Assembly: GCA_030549495.1 (NCBI GenBank)
Contig: JAUIRK010000511.1
Location: 1,152,001-1,216,000, forward strand
DNA from: Nectonema munidae
Taxonomy: Eukaryota > Nematomorpha > Nectonematoida > Nectonematidae
DNA: 64,000 bases
Reading direction: 5' to 3'
Below the pieces are notes generated by a model. It worked only from the letters and a program-made list of their open reading frames with translations. It searched no databases and was not told the DNA's origin. Shown in pieces: positions 46,860 through 59,861 of the stretch. Numbering within the stretch: the first letter of the stretch is position 1; every line of letters begins with the position of its first letter. Made by a program: the position numbers and the translations under genes.

Positions 46860-47557
46860 GAGTCTCCCTTAGAGCTTCTATCTCAAGAGATCTCGAGAAA
46901 TTTTTGTCGAGACTCAAGAATTTTAAAAATTTTTTTTACTGAAAACATTTTAAATTTTGAATAAAATATTAATAAAAAATAAATAATTATGTGTAATGCA
47001 CGATCAACTTTTGAATATTCAAATTTTGAAGAAATTTTAGAATGTGCAAAAAATATTTTTGATAAAATTTTTTCCCATTATTGGGAGCATGGAACTGTTA
47101 TACAAGAAAGCCAAATTCAAGTGGAATCTGTTGATGAGTTTGAAGAAGAATCTCTAACTCAAAGTTTAAATAGAGAAATAAAAGAATTCATGTATGATAA
47201 AAAAGAAGAAAAAGTTAGTACAATAGAAGAAGAACTACAGATGTTCAAACAAAACAAAAATTTTGATTTATCAGAATCGATGCAATTGTTAAAAAATTCT
47301 CTTTTATGCATCCAACCAACTTTTTGTCAATGCGAAAGAATTTTATCTCCAAAACGATTGAGTTTGAAAAACGAACATTTGAATGCTCTTGTTTTTTTTA
47401 AATTATTTTACTAATAAAACAAAATATATTTTTCGTAAAATATTTTTAATATTTTTTAACTTCTCGAAACTTTTCTCGAGAATCATATATTTTTTTTCTC
47501 GTTTCTCGAGAATTAAATTTTATCGAGAAATCAGAAGCTCTATAGAGTCTCCTTTAG
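46860..47557 (+). mobile_element. Internally deleted hAT element with dimerisation domain
   Basis: The plus frame 46989-47414 ends in a hAT C-terminal dimerisation motif (SLLCIQPTFCQCERILSP, then LKNEHLNALVFFKLFY). It is preceded by an acidic stretch and has no catalytic domain. The insert is bordered by the 13-base near-identical direct repeats GAGTCTCCCTTAG (46860-46872) and GAGTCTCCTTTAG (47545-47557). Just inside are inverted AGCTTCT/AGAAGCT ends and TCTCGAG palindromes. One codon context in the dimerisation motif is altered and some residues are missing against the family. It looks like a non-autonomous deletion derivative. Confidence 0.7.
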
Positions 47558-50040
47558 TATAAAATGGGATTGAAATTTTTTATCTATTTCAAAGAATGAA
47601 AAATTTTTCAAAGAATGAAAAAAGAGGAAAAATATAATGATGGTGAGGAAATGAAATATGAATTGAAAATTTAAAGTGAAAAGATACGAAACCAAAGTAA
47701 ATATATACGAATCCAAAATTATTTTAGCAATTCTATACATTTTTTCCTTTCTTACAAGATATTTAAAAATGCTTATGTTAATATAATTGTTTTCCAATCC
47801 TACACACCTTTCATGGAGTCCGCATTAAAACATATGTCCAAGAATTTTTATTTAGATTTGAGTTTTTTATTGAAAATTCCATGTACGATCGATCAGTTAT
47901 CATAACAATGATAAAAGATTATTTTAACCCCACACATAAGACTTATTTATCTACATATGTTAATTAAACGGAATCATAGGGTTGTTTTTTTCTAATAAGA
48001 ACGTATGGGAGAAGAATTACTTGTTTTACTCACTAATATATGAAAAAGGGACGCATACCTAAAATAGTGTGGTAGAAAAAGATGAAAGCATTACAAGATG
48101 AATGCTACACTTCATGTTAGCTTTCAATCATAATACTTCTTCTTTTTGATTGGTCCATTTGCACAAATGCATTCGAACTGCTCATTGAATACCAAAACGC
48201 TTCCAACATGTACAGACAATGAAAATCTAGTATTTTGTCAAATACTAAGTTATCGAAAAACATATTCTACCATATTATAAAGTAAACTTTGAAGTGTTAT
48301 ATAAATTTAATACTTGCATAACTCAGCTTTTAAAAATATTGCTTTAATGATGATGAAATAAAAAGATTTAATAAGAGATCTTTGATCTGACCTAACTATG
48401 CTCCAAGAAAAGCTTGATTTGTCATCTCCTATTGGTTAGAGCAGGGTTTGTCAACATCTTTGATCGGATTGGTTCGCCACGAAGAGTGGATTAAGAGTTA
48501 TTTTAATTCGTCTATCATAGAGTCAGGAAAAAGTCAAATAAAAAGGAGAATATTATTTTAAACAAAAAAAATTCTCTACACACAATATTTTTTAACTGAA
48601 TCTAAATTTACTTATCATATATACAGTATTTATCTTTTTAAACCGCTAATAACAAATTACAAATTACTTTTTTGTTTTTACCAGAGGTCTTGAATTATAA
48701 CGCGAAATATAATAAAATTTTAAAAATAATGAGAAAAGAAATTTTACTTAAAAGTTACAACTTTTTTTATCCCTAATTAAAGATTACCTTTTGAAACATC
48801 GTGTGATTTGTTCTTTTGATGGTATAAAGTTAATTTTATCGTCGTTAATTTTAATGTCGACTGATATCACAAAGACAACCCCTTATTTAAAATTTGTAGC
48901 AGGGTGGGAGAGACGTAGGAATTGCCTATTTTTCATATTTTTTTTTAGAAAATTAACTTTTTATAATTTTTAATATTATATACTAATTTTACTTCTAAAA
49001 TGTCTTTTTCAAATTCAAAACGCTCAATACAAAATAAAATTGAAAAAGACAAAATTCGAACTAAAAAAAATAACTATTTATAATTAACATCTCTTAATAA
49101 AGTTCATCTTATTTAATTTATTTGGTATTTCGGATTAATTTTAAAAAAATGAGCGCCCAACTCAAAATGATTGACGTTTGATATCTCTCTCTCTCCAAAA
49201 ATTTGTTTATATGCGAATTTAATGTGACATATAATGAGGCTTTTGTTTGATTCATTACAAAAGACATTTGTTCGCTATATCTGGTATTTTCGTTTTTTTG
49301 GTACGCAATTTTGGAAAGCTATCGTACTCCAAACGTAACGTACCGTATACCACCACAAGTTAAGGCCAATGTAAAGCCAATAAACGCAAACTTTTCGCCA
49401 CTCTAAAAGTTTGATTATGGTATAGTTGTTGATGTTATGCGAAAAAGAGACAAAAAATTAGTTTTTCTATAATGTCAAAATGAAATAAGTGAAAACATAA
49501 AAGTAGAATTTTCATAAATAATAGTACTTGAATATTTTTAAAATTTACCAAATAAAAATAATTTTTGGCTTTTTTTTAAATAAAAGAAAATAGAATTTTT
49601 TTTGTAAAAGATGAAAATTTATAGGAATTTTGGCCAAAAATTCACAAAATATTCGCTATAAATACGAAAAATAAGATTTTTTACATCAATATTCCACAAG
49701 TTCCATTAATAATAGGTTCATTTTTTCTATTTTTATAAAACTAAACTACATTTTATTAGTTTGAATCCACAATTAAATGTCATTTGCCACATGTTATAGC
49801 TATTGATTGAGAATCTATAGATAGCAAATCTGGAAAGTAATATCATTTTCTGCTTGTAATCAATTTCTCATATCAAGTAAAGATTTGTAAAAATGTAACA
49901 AAATTTTATGCAAGTTATAAAAAAAAATTTTTTTTTAAGTTAAAAAATTTTTGCCATCATTTCACTCAACTTGCATTTTTCTACTACCACCTGTTGCCCT
50001 GATAATAACTGAAATTATTTGTGAATCGCAATATTTTCAC
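47558..50040. other. AT-rich spacer, no supported gene
   Basis: CAGGGTTTGTCAACATCTTTG at 48443 looks like a solitary hAT-like end without a visible partner. Nothing else is supported. Confidence 0.3.
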
Positions 50041-50057
50041 GTGTCTTTGCTCTACAG

Positions 50058-50384
50058 TCTGTCTTTGGCGCATAAAATGTACAACGTCACAATTGGAGCT
50101 CGCACAGACACATTCTTTTACTCATATAAACGTATTGTACGAGCGCCATCTCCTTCCTTTAATATTAGGGGCATTCTTGCTAATTATCGCCTTCCTTCTC
50201 CAACTTCTTCCGCTTTCTAACGGTAAACACATGGGTTTCTGTTTTCTTTGCGTTTGCAGGCTCAGCGGAAATCGGTGAAACTTGGAATACACTAATACGT
50301 CACAAAGAACATAACTTCACAGAGTGTGTCTTTTCCTCTCCCCCACAGTGCAACAACACTAGAGAAGTCAGGGGCTGTTTTTAA
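50058..50384 (+). CDS. Candidate small membrane or secreted protein, two exons
   Basis: After an acceptor-like TTTGCTCTACAG (ends 50057) a frame encodes a polar stretch and then a strong hydrophobic segment (LLPLILGAFLLIIAFLLQLL). It reaches a donor GTAAAC at 50223. A tract ending TTTGCAG (50259) resumes in the matching phase with SAEIGETWNTLIRHKEHNFT and a Cys-containing end (ECVFSSPPQC, then RGCF) before TAA 50382-50384. Composition is less AT-rich than the flanks. The implied intron, 37 bases, is very short. No family recognised. No ATG in frame is seen, so a 5' exon would be missing. Confidence 0.3.
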
Positions 50385-53300
50385 GGGCGTCTCTGCTGGA
50401 GCACTCTGAAAGGTCTATGTTTCAAATCCTTAATGTCTTGAAGGCACTTAGCAATAATGAATCTTAAGGTTCAATCTTTAGATCTTTAGTTACTCCAAAA
50501 ACTACTAAATAAAAATCATATACACCCGACTCTGAATAATTGCAATGCATTGCGTGTACGCTATTTTTTTAGTTTCGTTTTTTTTAATGTTCAAGGGTTC
50601 TGATCGAGAAGCATTTTTGAAATCGAAATTCCTTTTACAGATTTATATTTTATGACATCTTTTCCACTTTACTCAATTTTCGCAATTACTTCTCGTTTTC
50701 GTTTACTTCTTTCTTTCGCCACACATGTCGTTAAGTTGAGGCCGCGTTTAACGACAAAATTCAGGGCGGAAAAAGTCCAAATAAACGCAAATTGGAAATT
50801 TGTTTTTAATTGTTTTGACATAATTTATTTGAAAGAATAAGATATTCCTTGACCAATCAAATATAGGCTTGATAATTCAACCTCATTTAGAAAGAATAGA
50901 TTTTGATTGGATGATAACGCAAAAGTAGAAGTTCAGTTGAAAGGCTAATAACTAAGATAGGAACTCTATTTAACTCTGGTAGATATATTCTTTTTGTCAA
51001 TTTGACACTTTGAAGGTGAGAAATTAATTTATTTTTCAATTTCATGCTTAAAAATAAACTTGTCATTATTTATTCCTATCAAATTATATTTCGGAAATTA
51101 TTCAAATTAAATAATAAACTAAAAAACTATACTAACTAAATATATATATAAAAAAGTAAAAAAATAGTATTTTTTGAAATTGGCATATATATATATATAT
51201 ATGAAAGGAAGATTTGTGAAGCAATTTTTGTCAGCAGGTAAAATTAAGAAAAATCATTTACAAGATTTTTTTACAAATTATGAAATTTCATCTGAACTTT
51301 TTTTAAAAAGATTTTGATTGTGATCATTTAATTGATGCAACAAATACCAAAATTGAGTTAAGTTAAAAGAAATGTCTTTTTTCTGTTAATTAAAAAAAAA
51401 TTTTTTTTTATTTCATTCAACAATTTTTACACTCGGCAATTCGTTTAATACAAAGCTTTCCAAAATTTGCGATTTTTAAGATTGATTGGATTGATAAGAT
51501 TAACGACAGGAAGAAATCCTTTAAGAAGTAGGGATATTCAGAATAACATACCTTATTCCCAAAAAGTTGAAGGATAAAAAAAAATAAAGCTAATCCGCGA
51601 ATCCTAACTAAATCCCAGAGAGATTTTTTTTTAATTATATTATATATTACTTCGCTTGCCTCATATAGCTTGAATGTAATAATAATGTAAAACTTTTTAG
51701 GCGCGACTAGATTTAGAATTGGCGTGCATGTATATACGTTTCTTTTGAATATATACTACTATACGATTACCCCGTGAATTTTCTCTAAAAGACACATACG
51801 TTAAACAGAAAAAAATAAAGATACGTTTTATTGATTTCTTAAATAAATTTGGGAACTTTTGAGAAAGAGGATCTTGTTTGACACTTATAAAAAACTCTAT
51901 TTTTAAAAGGTAATTGGCGCACTTCTCTAGAAAACATCCAAATTTACAAAAACTATTAAATACGAAATTTTATTTTAGAATTAACCTGGTAAATCCCTAA
52001 TTAACTACTAAATAAAAATCTATAAGTGTAATTAACTAAAGATAAAGTAATCATTATTTTTTAATTTGAGTTATTCTTATCATAATTCTATACCAATTAT
52101 TATCTTTTTTAATTGGCTAATAAATAAATTAATTAAATAAATATTAACAAACCAAGAGCAGGTATTAAATAATTTTGGAATTGCTTATTATACACTGAAG
52201 AGTTCCCTAAACCACCTAAAAAAATATATTTCATTTTTATAATTATTTGACAGAATGGATCTTACACATTTGACTGTTATAGAAATGTCGAATTTTAAGA
52301 TGATGTACTCGCTAAGAGAAACAATAATGGAAAACGAAATATTGAAAAGGAAATGATAGACATATGAAAAAAGTAATGTACTTCTTTTCTAGCACTGACA
52401 ATAGAAAATTAAAAATCTCACATTAAAATATATTAGTAATGATTGAGAAGTGATTAATTAATTATTATTATTGAATAATTTTTTAGTCAATTTTTCAAGG
52501 AAAATTGCGTCTATGATTATTATTATTATTAAATATTTAAAGATGCATATAATTCAGCTTTAATACTTGTGCTGCGAAATTATATGTGTAAAATTCAGAG
52601 TGAAGATTGATTTTTTGTTTATTCTTTTCATTTGCCATTTATTTCTTATGAAATCTATATATGCCTAAGAAAACAGAGAAGTCGTACAACTGATTTTCGA
52701 TCAAAAACTTGATTGATCAACTGCATTTATTGAAAATAAGGAAAGCAAAGCAAAATTAGTGACAAGAGTAAGATTTGTAAGCAGAGCAAGGTAATCTATA
52801 GAATTTAAGAATCCAAAAATAACAGAAAAGAGGATTCGTTTTTCTAATGAAATCCACATTCGTTCACGAAAATTCAAAATTTAAATTAAAAAAAAAATTT
52901 TTTTTTTAAACATAGAAAGAATATATCAAAAAGCCTGTTTATATCAAAGGTATTCTTCATCGCTGTTTTAATTATTGATCCAATACTTGTTAATATTGAA
53001 TGATAATATTTGAAATTTTGGAGATGGCCAAGCTTTTTTAGATATGTATTACAGTAAGGCTGTGAAACTATAGGGAATCGATGTAATCACTGATGACTTA
53101 GGAATTTCCTAAAATCCTTAGACATTTCATGCAATTCCTAGGCATTTCATGAAATAACTGAAGTCTCTCATTAGTAGCAAATTGGCTATGACAATTAGAA
53201 GTAAACGTGAGCAAATGTAAAATTTGCATAAATTAAATTATATAAATTTTTCCACAATAATTATCATCATTACAATTAATAAATCATGATCAAAATTGGT

Positions 53301-53960
53301 TAGATTTACAGTATAGCGAACACTTTCATGATTTCTGAAGTTTTTAAAATTGAGAAGCTGTATAAAGAATAGATAAAAAATATAAATATAACTACCTGTA
53401 TCCTATTTTATCAAAAAGGAAAAATCAATTTTCTTTAGTGAAAGCGTTCTATATATATATATATATATATATGAAATAATAGGATATGCACGAAATGCAT
53501 TGTTATTCAAACAATTTTTATACTATTATGCCAATCAAAAAGTATCTTGCAATGTGAGTCGCAAAAATTCTGTCAATCACAATGACAATAGTGTAGTGTT
53601 GTAGTTTTCTCAATTATTAATGAGCACATTTTTTCCTTGTAACAAAGAACGTTTAAGCATAATTCACATTAATTAAAGAAAAAGAAGTATACATGGAAAA
53701 TAATATGCTCCTATACCATATTGTCTCTTTATATATAATTGCGAGGATTTGATTGATTTATGACGTAGAATATATATGCTCTATACACGCACCCATTTCA
53801 AGCCAATTAAGATGTTCAGTAGAAATGTTTTCAGAAATGATTGAAATGCTCTCTCAAACCCACATGGCTTTAAAACAGATGTGAAAGTGTTTCCAAAAAT
53901 ATTTGTATACATTTGTGAAATTTTTTAAATTCATTACACTCAGCGAAGGATTAAGATTGT
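50385..53960. other. AT-rich spacer with (TA)n tracts
   Basis: TA repeats lie at about 51186-51203 and 53450-53472. No gene is supported. Confidence 0.35.
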
Positions 53961-53974
53961 AAGTAGAATTTGGG

Positions 53975-54380
53975 TGTCGAGATTTCTCGAGTCAATGTTC
54001 TCCAGACTTCAAGGATTTTTAAGCTTTTTGATTCTTGAGAAGAAAACACACGTGATTGGAGGAGATTTTTCTCCCTTATTTTTCTATTTTTATTTCGTCA
54101 AAAAAAAAATATTTTTTATTTTTAGTGTGATTGAAATTTAGAACTTTTTATCAGAATCTTTACAACTATTACACAAGTTATCCTATTACAGTCGTATCTA
54201 ACATTTTATTTAAAAAAAAATTATTAAAAAAAAACTAAATAAGCTCTTTAGCTTTTTGAAAAGTAATTTTCTTCTTTTTATGTATCCATATTGTGTATAG
54301 CTCTTGAGACTCGCGAAATCCAAATTCAATTTTTTTCATTTCTCGAAAAAATTAATTTAACGAGATCCGTGAGAGGGAAG
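53975..54380. mobile_element. Possible decayed relative of the TCTCGAG hAT element
   Basis: GTCGAGATTTCTCGAGTCAA at 53977 and TTCTCGAAAAAATTAATTTA with CGAGATC at 54341-54367 repeat the TCTCGAG-rich end words seen at 46.9 and 47.5 kb, in opposed orientation about 350 bases apart. No coding remains. The relation is by short words only. Confidence 0.25.
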
Positions 54381-57300
54381 AAGAATTACACTAGAAAACT
54401 TTTTTTTCTAAAAAAAATCATTTTTGCAACGTGATTTATGATGGCAAGAAGGACATTGCTTCCTCAAAGATTTTTTTGTTGAAGTGATTTCTTCAAATTT
54501 TGAACTATACCACTTTTTAGGAATCCTAGATGAACTGAAAATAAAAAGTGGTTTCAGTAACTACTTTAAATGGTTGCTATAACAATGCATAACTTTACTT
54601 TTCTTGGTAATTAAAATACTATTAGTATTTTTTAGTAGTAGGTTAACTGTGATTGAGGTAAAATATCTGATTGAAAAATCATATTTAAAACGAAAGATTT
54701 TTAAGTTTCCTATATCATTAATATATCATCCAAATATTGGTATTGCTGACATGACAGAAAAATATTGTAAATACTTATTTATTCAAAAAATGAGTAAAAG
54801 ATCCCAATTTACATTCATTGATAGTAATGTTAGTATGAAAATGGTAAAATTTAATTTTACTACTTTCAGGTGACTTTTATAGTTGTGAAATTATCTCTCT
54901 TTATTTTAAGAACAAGAATTATAGATAAAAAACAATCAAAGACCAGCTAACAATTTTTTTTGACACTGCATTCTTCAACTCAGTTTTTACATTTATTTTA
55001 AAAGAAATCTAAGGACTCACACTAAAATGTCACATACAATCAAATGAAACATTTTCAATGAGGAAAAGCTTCTTATATCAAAGTCGTCATTTGTAATGAA
55101 AAGAGAGATATTTTTTTTTCTGAAACAAAATTTTATGATTATTTTATCCAATCATAATGATTCATACTTTTTACAATACTCTATCTATCTATACTAAATT
55201 TTTATTTGCAAACTCGCGCTGATATACTACCAAATGTTCACAACAAAATGGTGCAGAAAAAGAGACTTCTACTTCTTGAAAGTTTCTTTTATGAAAACTT
55301 TTTGCAAACAAACTATTCTACCTACAAATCTCAGTCTTTTTGGAACCATATGTTTTTTAATTTCTCCTTTTTCACCTTCCTTTTATATAGCCAGTGAAAA
55401 AAGAAGGCAAAGAATAAAGATTGCAATACCAACCATGGTTTTCCAAAATGTAAAGGTCAATAACTCCATGCTTTAAAACTCTTTTTTTCCTTTTATGACC
55501 TTGAAATCGTGCAATCTACTTTAAAACAAATTTTTCCGAATTCAAAACTCTTTTTCTTTAATTATACCATGTTCACTTGTTTTGGTTCATTTTATATTTT
55601 GTATGTATCTTTGAATTTCTTGTTAAAAATATTCAATCAATGAATGCGATAATATACAAATAAAAATAATTTCTTTCTTTCCAAGTGTTCAATCAAATAT
55701 AGTTTAGTGTTTTGAAAAAAGATTTTGTCTTTAGTTTGGTACATTCAGGAAAATGGAGACATACACTTATATATTTCATCATCACAAAATTGTGGAAAAA
55801 TTCAAGGGAGAGAATTTAGCTTTAGAGAAGGCAAAAACTTCTTAGCAAGGCAATAGATTTTTTTTAATTTGAAAAGAGGGATAAAAAAAACATTTTTTTA
55901 ACTCTTTTTATTAGATTTTAAAAAATAGGATAAACGCTGATAAATGTTGTTATAATCCGCGGGTTACGGTAGTTAGACATTAGTTAATCCGGTTCGGGAA
56001 ATGTGAAAACATCACAACCCTCTTGGTAAAATTTATTGGAAAGAAAGTTATTGCATCATAAAAGTATGCACAACTGGAATCATTTTGGGGATGACGATAT
56101 AAAAAAAACGAAAGAAATTTTTTTCGCTAAAAAACTACAAGAATTGAAGATATTCTGATAAAAAAGTATTTAAAATTATGTTAGTTATGTTTTAACTAAA
56201 CTGAGGTTGGAGGAATATTTTCAAACTTTCTTAATAATTTCTTATCAGATGATTTTTAGACCAAAATTTCAAATACATAGTTACATTTTCCGGTTTATAT
56301 ATGATATATTTAAAAAAGGAATTTCGTTATAAATAAAATTGTAAATTGGCCGGACATGTTTAAAATCGTGCTTCATTTATTATAGTTAGTAAAGCCTTTG
56401 GTAATTGTCTTATTTGGATTAGGTCTCTTTACAAGACAAGATGTAGTTGTTTACAAAAAGAGCAGAGATATATCATAAAAAACGAATCAAATCGGAGAGC
56501 ATGTAGAATTTGAAACGCTGCATTTTTCTCAAAACTCAAATCCTAAGAATCTGGGAGATTGAACAAAAGGAAAGAAATGCCTTAGGATTAAAAGATTCAT
56601 TCCTTTTCATTTTTCCTGTGATATAGCGTAAATTTTCAAAAAAAGTTGTGACAGCTATTTCTTTATATTCCTTGGATACATACTTTCATCAATTTTCTAT
56701 TCACGAACGGGTTTTCGCGTCAAAAGATGCCAGTAAATTGGGTGAAGCAATAAAACATTTTTTTTATCTTCAAGATATTAATGTTGAACAACGCATTTTT
56801 GTGTCTTTAATTTTATACTGGGCACTACCAATGAGTTCTACATCAATTATGTGTTCTAGTTGTTCTGTTTATGTGTTTGTATATATCTGGCCATATTCCT
56901 TCTTTATGCGTTCTGCTATTGTAAATAAATTTCGCCTTCTACTTTTACTCTTTATAATTGCATCTAATAAAAAAAGTTTTTTTAATTCAATTTTCAGATA
57001 TAAAATTGAAAATTAGTTGATTACGTAAATCATCTTTCCAACCTTTTTTGCATATGCTGCGTGTTCAAGGCCGAAATCAGACATCTTTGAAGCCGGCTCC
57101 AAAAACTAAAAGATTAGTTTTGCTATTAGTCCATTTAAAGACCTTAATTCAATTTAATTCTGAAAATAAATATAAATAGTGTTTTTTAAATTAGAAGTTA
57201 GAAATTTTGATTTTTTTGTTATTGCCCCCCTTGAACTGTTTCTATTTTATATCCATATCCTAAAGAAAAAAAGTTTTATTTTAAAAAAAGTTGTTACATC

Positions 57301-59690
57301 CTTTTTGATTCTTGCAATTATACTTCGCTTTGAAAATTCAAAGCTTGGCTGAAAATGTGAGAGTATTTTTTTCTAAAATTTTTAGCTAAATTTCCTAGCT
57401 TCTCGCAAATCACCTTCTTTTCCAATATCTTTAGCACACTTAAAAGTTAGTGTAAGAAATAAAATGGCCATTTGTCTTTTCACATTGTTTTCTAAAACCA
57501 AAATTTTTTCTTTCCTACTCCTGTTCATTTTCTAAAACACTTTCTGCCTTCTCTGTTCAACAACCCATACAAAAACTCGTCTAATTTCAAAAAAATATTT
57601 CAACCTTTTGACCGGAGTCCTTTTGTTGAATCGGAACGCACGCTGAAAAAAAATTGTCTTCCTGTTCTCTGTTTTTCAGATATGGATTATTATTATTTAT
57701 TATTATAAAACTAGTCAGCTATACGGTTAGAAAGAAAGGAGAATTGATTGTGGATTGCAAAATAGGTTAATAATGTTTCAAGATCCGCATTTTCAATAAC
57801 TCGAGTAAAGTGGAGAGTTCTGGGGGCCGTAGAACTGCTTTAGACGATGATTTCATTCCAGACCATTTCAGACCGAAAGAAACCGGATGATACCAAAAGA
57901 TATAGCAATTTTTAGTAAAAAAGATCAAAAGCATTTAAACACAAAAAAATCTGTAAAACAGGTATTGAAAAATTATTTAAAAAAAAACTATTGAATGATA
58001 AAAAAAATTACGGGAAGAAGACGGAAGATACTAAAATGTATTAAAATTTATAAAAAAAAAATGCAAAAAATATTTAAAAAAAAACCTCTTGACAAAACAA
58101 ATTTATAAAATCTGTATTGAAAAATTAAAAAAAAACTTTTGAGATATAAAATTATACTGGAAATTTTTTTTATATCTTTTCGTATCTTCCTGTAAGTTTT
58201 TATTATTCTTAAATACAGATTAAACAGAAGTGTTTATAGATTTCTTAAATGCTTTTTGATCGTTTTTACTCGAAAATTCTATATCTTTTGAAAACAAATA
58301 AATAACTCATTCAATAGCAAAATAAAAGCAACTAAAGAACTACAGTCAAGCATGTCTTAGCAGTTTCATTGATAGAGAGAGGGTGACCTGTCTATACCAA
58401 TCACTCCACAACATTCACCTCAATTTACCACATGATCACGTCAGTATAAAAATTTGATCAAACTTAATGTTCAAGATAAACAATTATAATACAAAGTACA
58501 CAAGAACATTATGAGATAAAGCACTTTATATGCTATATTTTATCTGTCATTCAATTTCCGCTAGCATATGCATGATTTCAATCTTATTGAATTATCCTTT
58601 TTAATCTTCAGACTTCCTGAGACTATTGCACTTTTTTGTCAGCAAGCATTCGCTCCAAGTAATAATCAAACACGTTCATTATTTACTTCATTTCGTAAGC
58701 TGTTATGATATAACTACATTTTTTTTTAGAAAACTTAGACTTTGTTTTTAGCACATTATATGCTTAAGTATTGTTAAGCTTTTTTATTGGGAGGAATAAG
58801 GACTAATAGCAATTCTTCCAGTATACTCCATTTATTTATTATTGAAAAATCATTTTTCAAGATATCAAAACAACTTTCATCAGCGCGCCTCGTCAGTTAA
58901 GGCCGCTACCATCTGGTAGCATCTTAGCTACGTCTATGCTTTGGATAAATTTAAAAATTATTTCTTATAAAATTGTTCTAGTAACAAGTTTTGCGAGATG
59001 AAACATTATTGGAGAATTGTACACAAAGAAAAATATTTAGAATAACATTTTCAGGTATAATAAACATGCTTCATTGGCTTTTAACATGTCACTCAAATAA
59101 AAATGCAATTCTGAATGGCTGTTTTCGTATTTTGTAATCTGTCAATAAATATTAACATTATATTTTTTGTCACAGTCTCTTTACTTGCTTAGCTGATATA
59201 GAAAAAGCGATTTCATTTCATTTCCATATACTACGCATCTCTGTGAAAGGCATTATGTAAAAAGATACAAAGTACACAGCGCAATTATTTAATTTCTTGA
59301 TTTATGATCTACAGAAATTAATCATTGATCTCTTTTCGATAAATTGACTAAATTATAAGCGAAAAGGGCAATTCTCTGGAAGCAGCCTTATTGATTCAAA
59401 CTTTCAGAAAAAAAAATTATTTTTTCATTTGTCAAATGTCTTAAAAGCGATTTCGTTGATTTCTTCTACTTCTTCTTTGAAAATTTTACAGTTTGATGTT
59501 TCCGAGATGCAACATCCAAATAAGTTAGATGTCAATTAGCAAGTTTGTATTTTTTCCCGTTAATTGCTGTTCACTATAAGTCTTATATCAATTTGATTCT
59601 TAGCATCTCTAGCGTATGTACGTACACAAAGAACTATTCTTCTTTATGTACCAGGAGTAAAAGTGGAATAGAGGCAAGACACTTTTATTG
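54381..59690. other. Gene-poor AT-rich region
   Basis: Several open plus frames (54604-54873, 55206-55476, 56648-57016) lack motifs, good starts and splice context. An imperfect duplication (TATTGAAAAATTA words near 57963 and 58114) is present. No gene is supported. Confidence 0.35.
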
Positions 59691-59696
59691 AGCGAA

Positions 59697-59861
59697 CTAA
59701 TTACACTTTGTTTCATTCGCTTTCTCTTTAAGATTTTTAGATCTTTGAGGAAAGCCCTTCATTTTCTTGGTTGCGAGTTTGTTCATATCCTGTTTCTTGA
59801 TGTGAATCCTTCCAAGTTTACTACCGAATGAATCAAAGGACACGTTCTTCACCTTCTTTTT
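59697..59861 (-). CDS. RPF2: RPF2 last exon
   Basis: After the acceptor CCAATTTTAG the frame, in phase 0, reads KKKVKNVSFDSFGSKLGRIH, then IKKQDMNKLATKKMKGFPQR, and ends in a lysine-rich tail with TAG at 59697-59699. This is the conserved C-terminal end of ribosome production factor 2 (KNIS.D.FG...GRIH..KQDL.KL.T.KMKG). RPF2 binds RRS1 and brings the 5S ribonucleoprotein into pre-60S particles in the nucleolus; this is family knowledge. The lysine-rich tail fits a nucleolar protein. Confidence 0.9.
   Translation of the reverse strand, partial: KKKVKNVSFDSFGSKLGRIHIKKQDMNKLATKKMKGFPQRSKNLKEKANETKCN

Noticed and set aside
48443-48470. CAGGGTTTGTCAACATC as a hAT element
   Set aside because: Only one end is visible; no partner end or duplication found.
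56648-57016. 122-codon plus frame
   Set aside because: Starts at GTG and is rich in Phe, Leu, Ile and Ser from AT-rich sequence; no family, splice or promoter support.
58884-58935. GC-rich block with GCTACC/GGTAGC hairpin
   Set aside because: It looks tRNA-like at first sight, but no T-arm or acceptor stem could be drawn.
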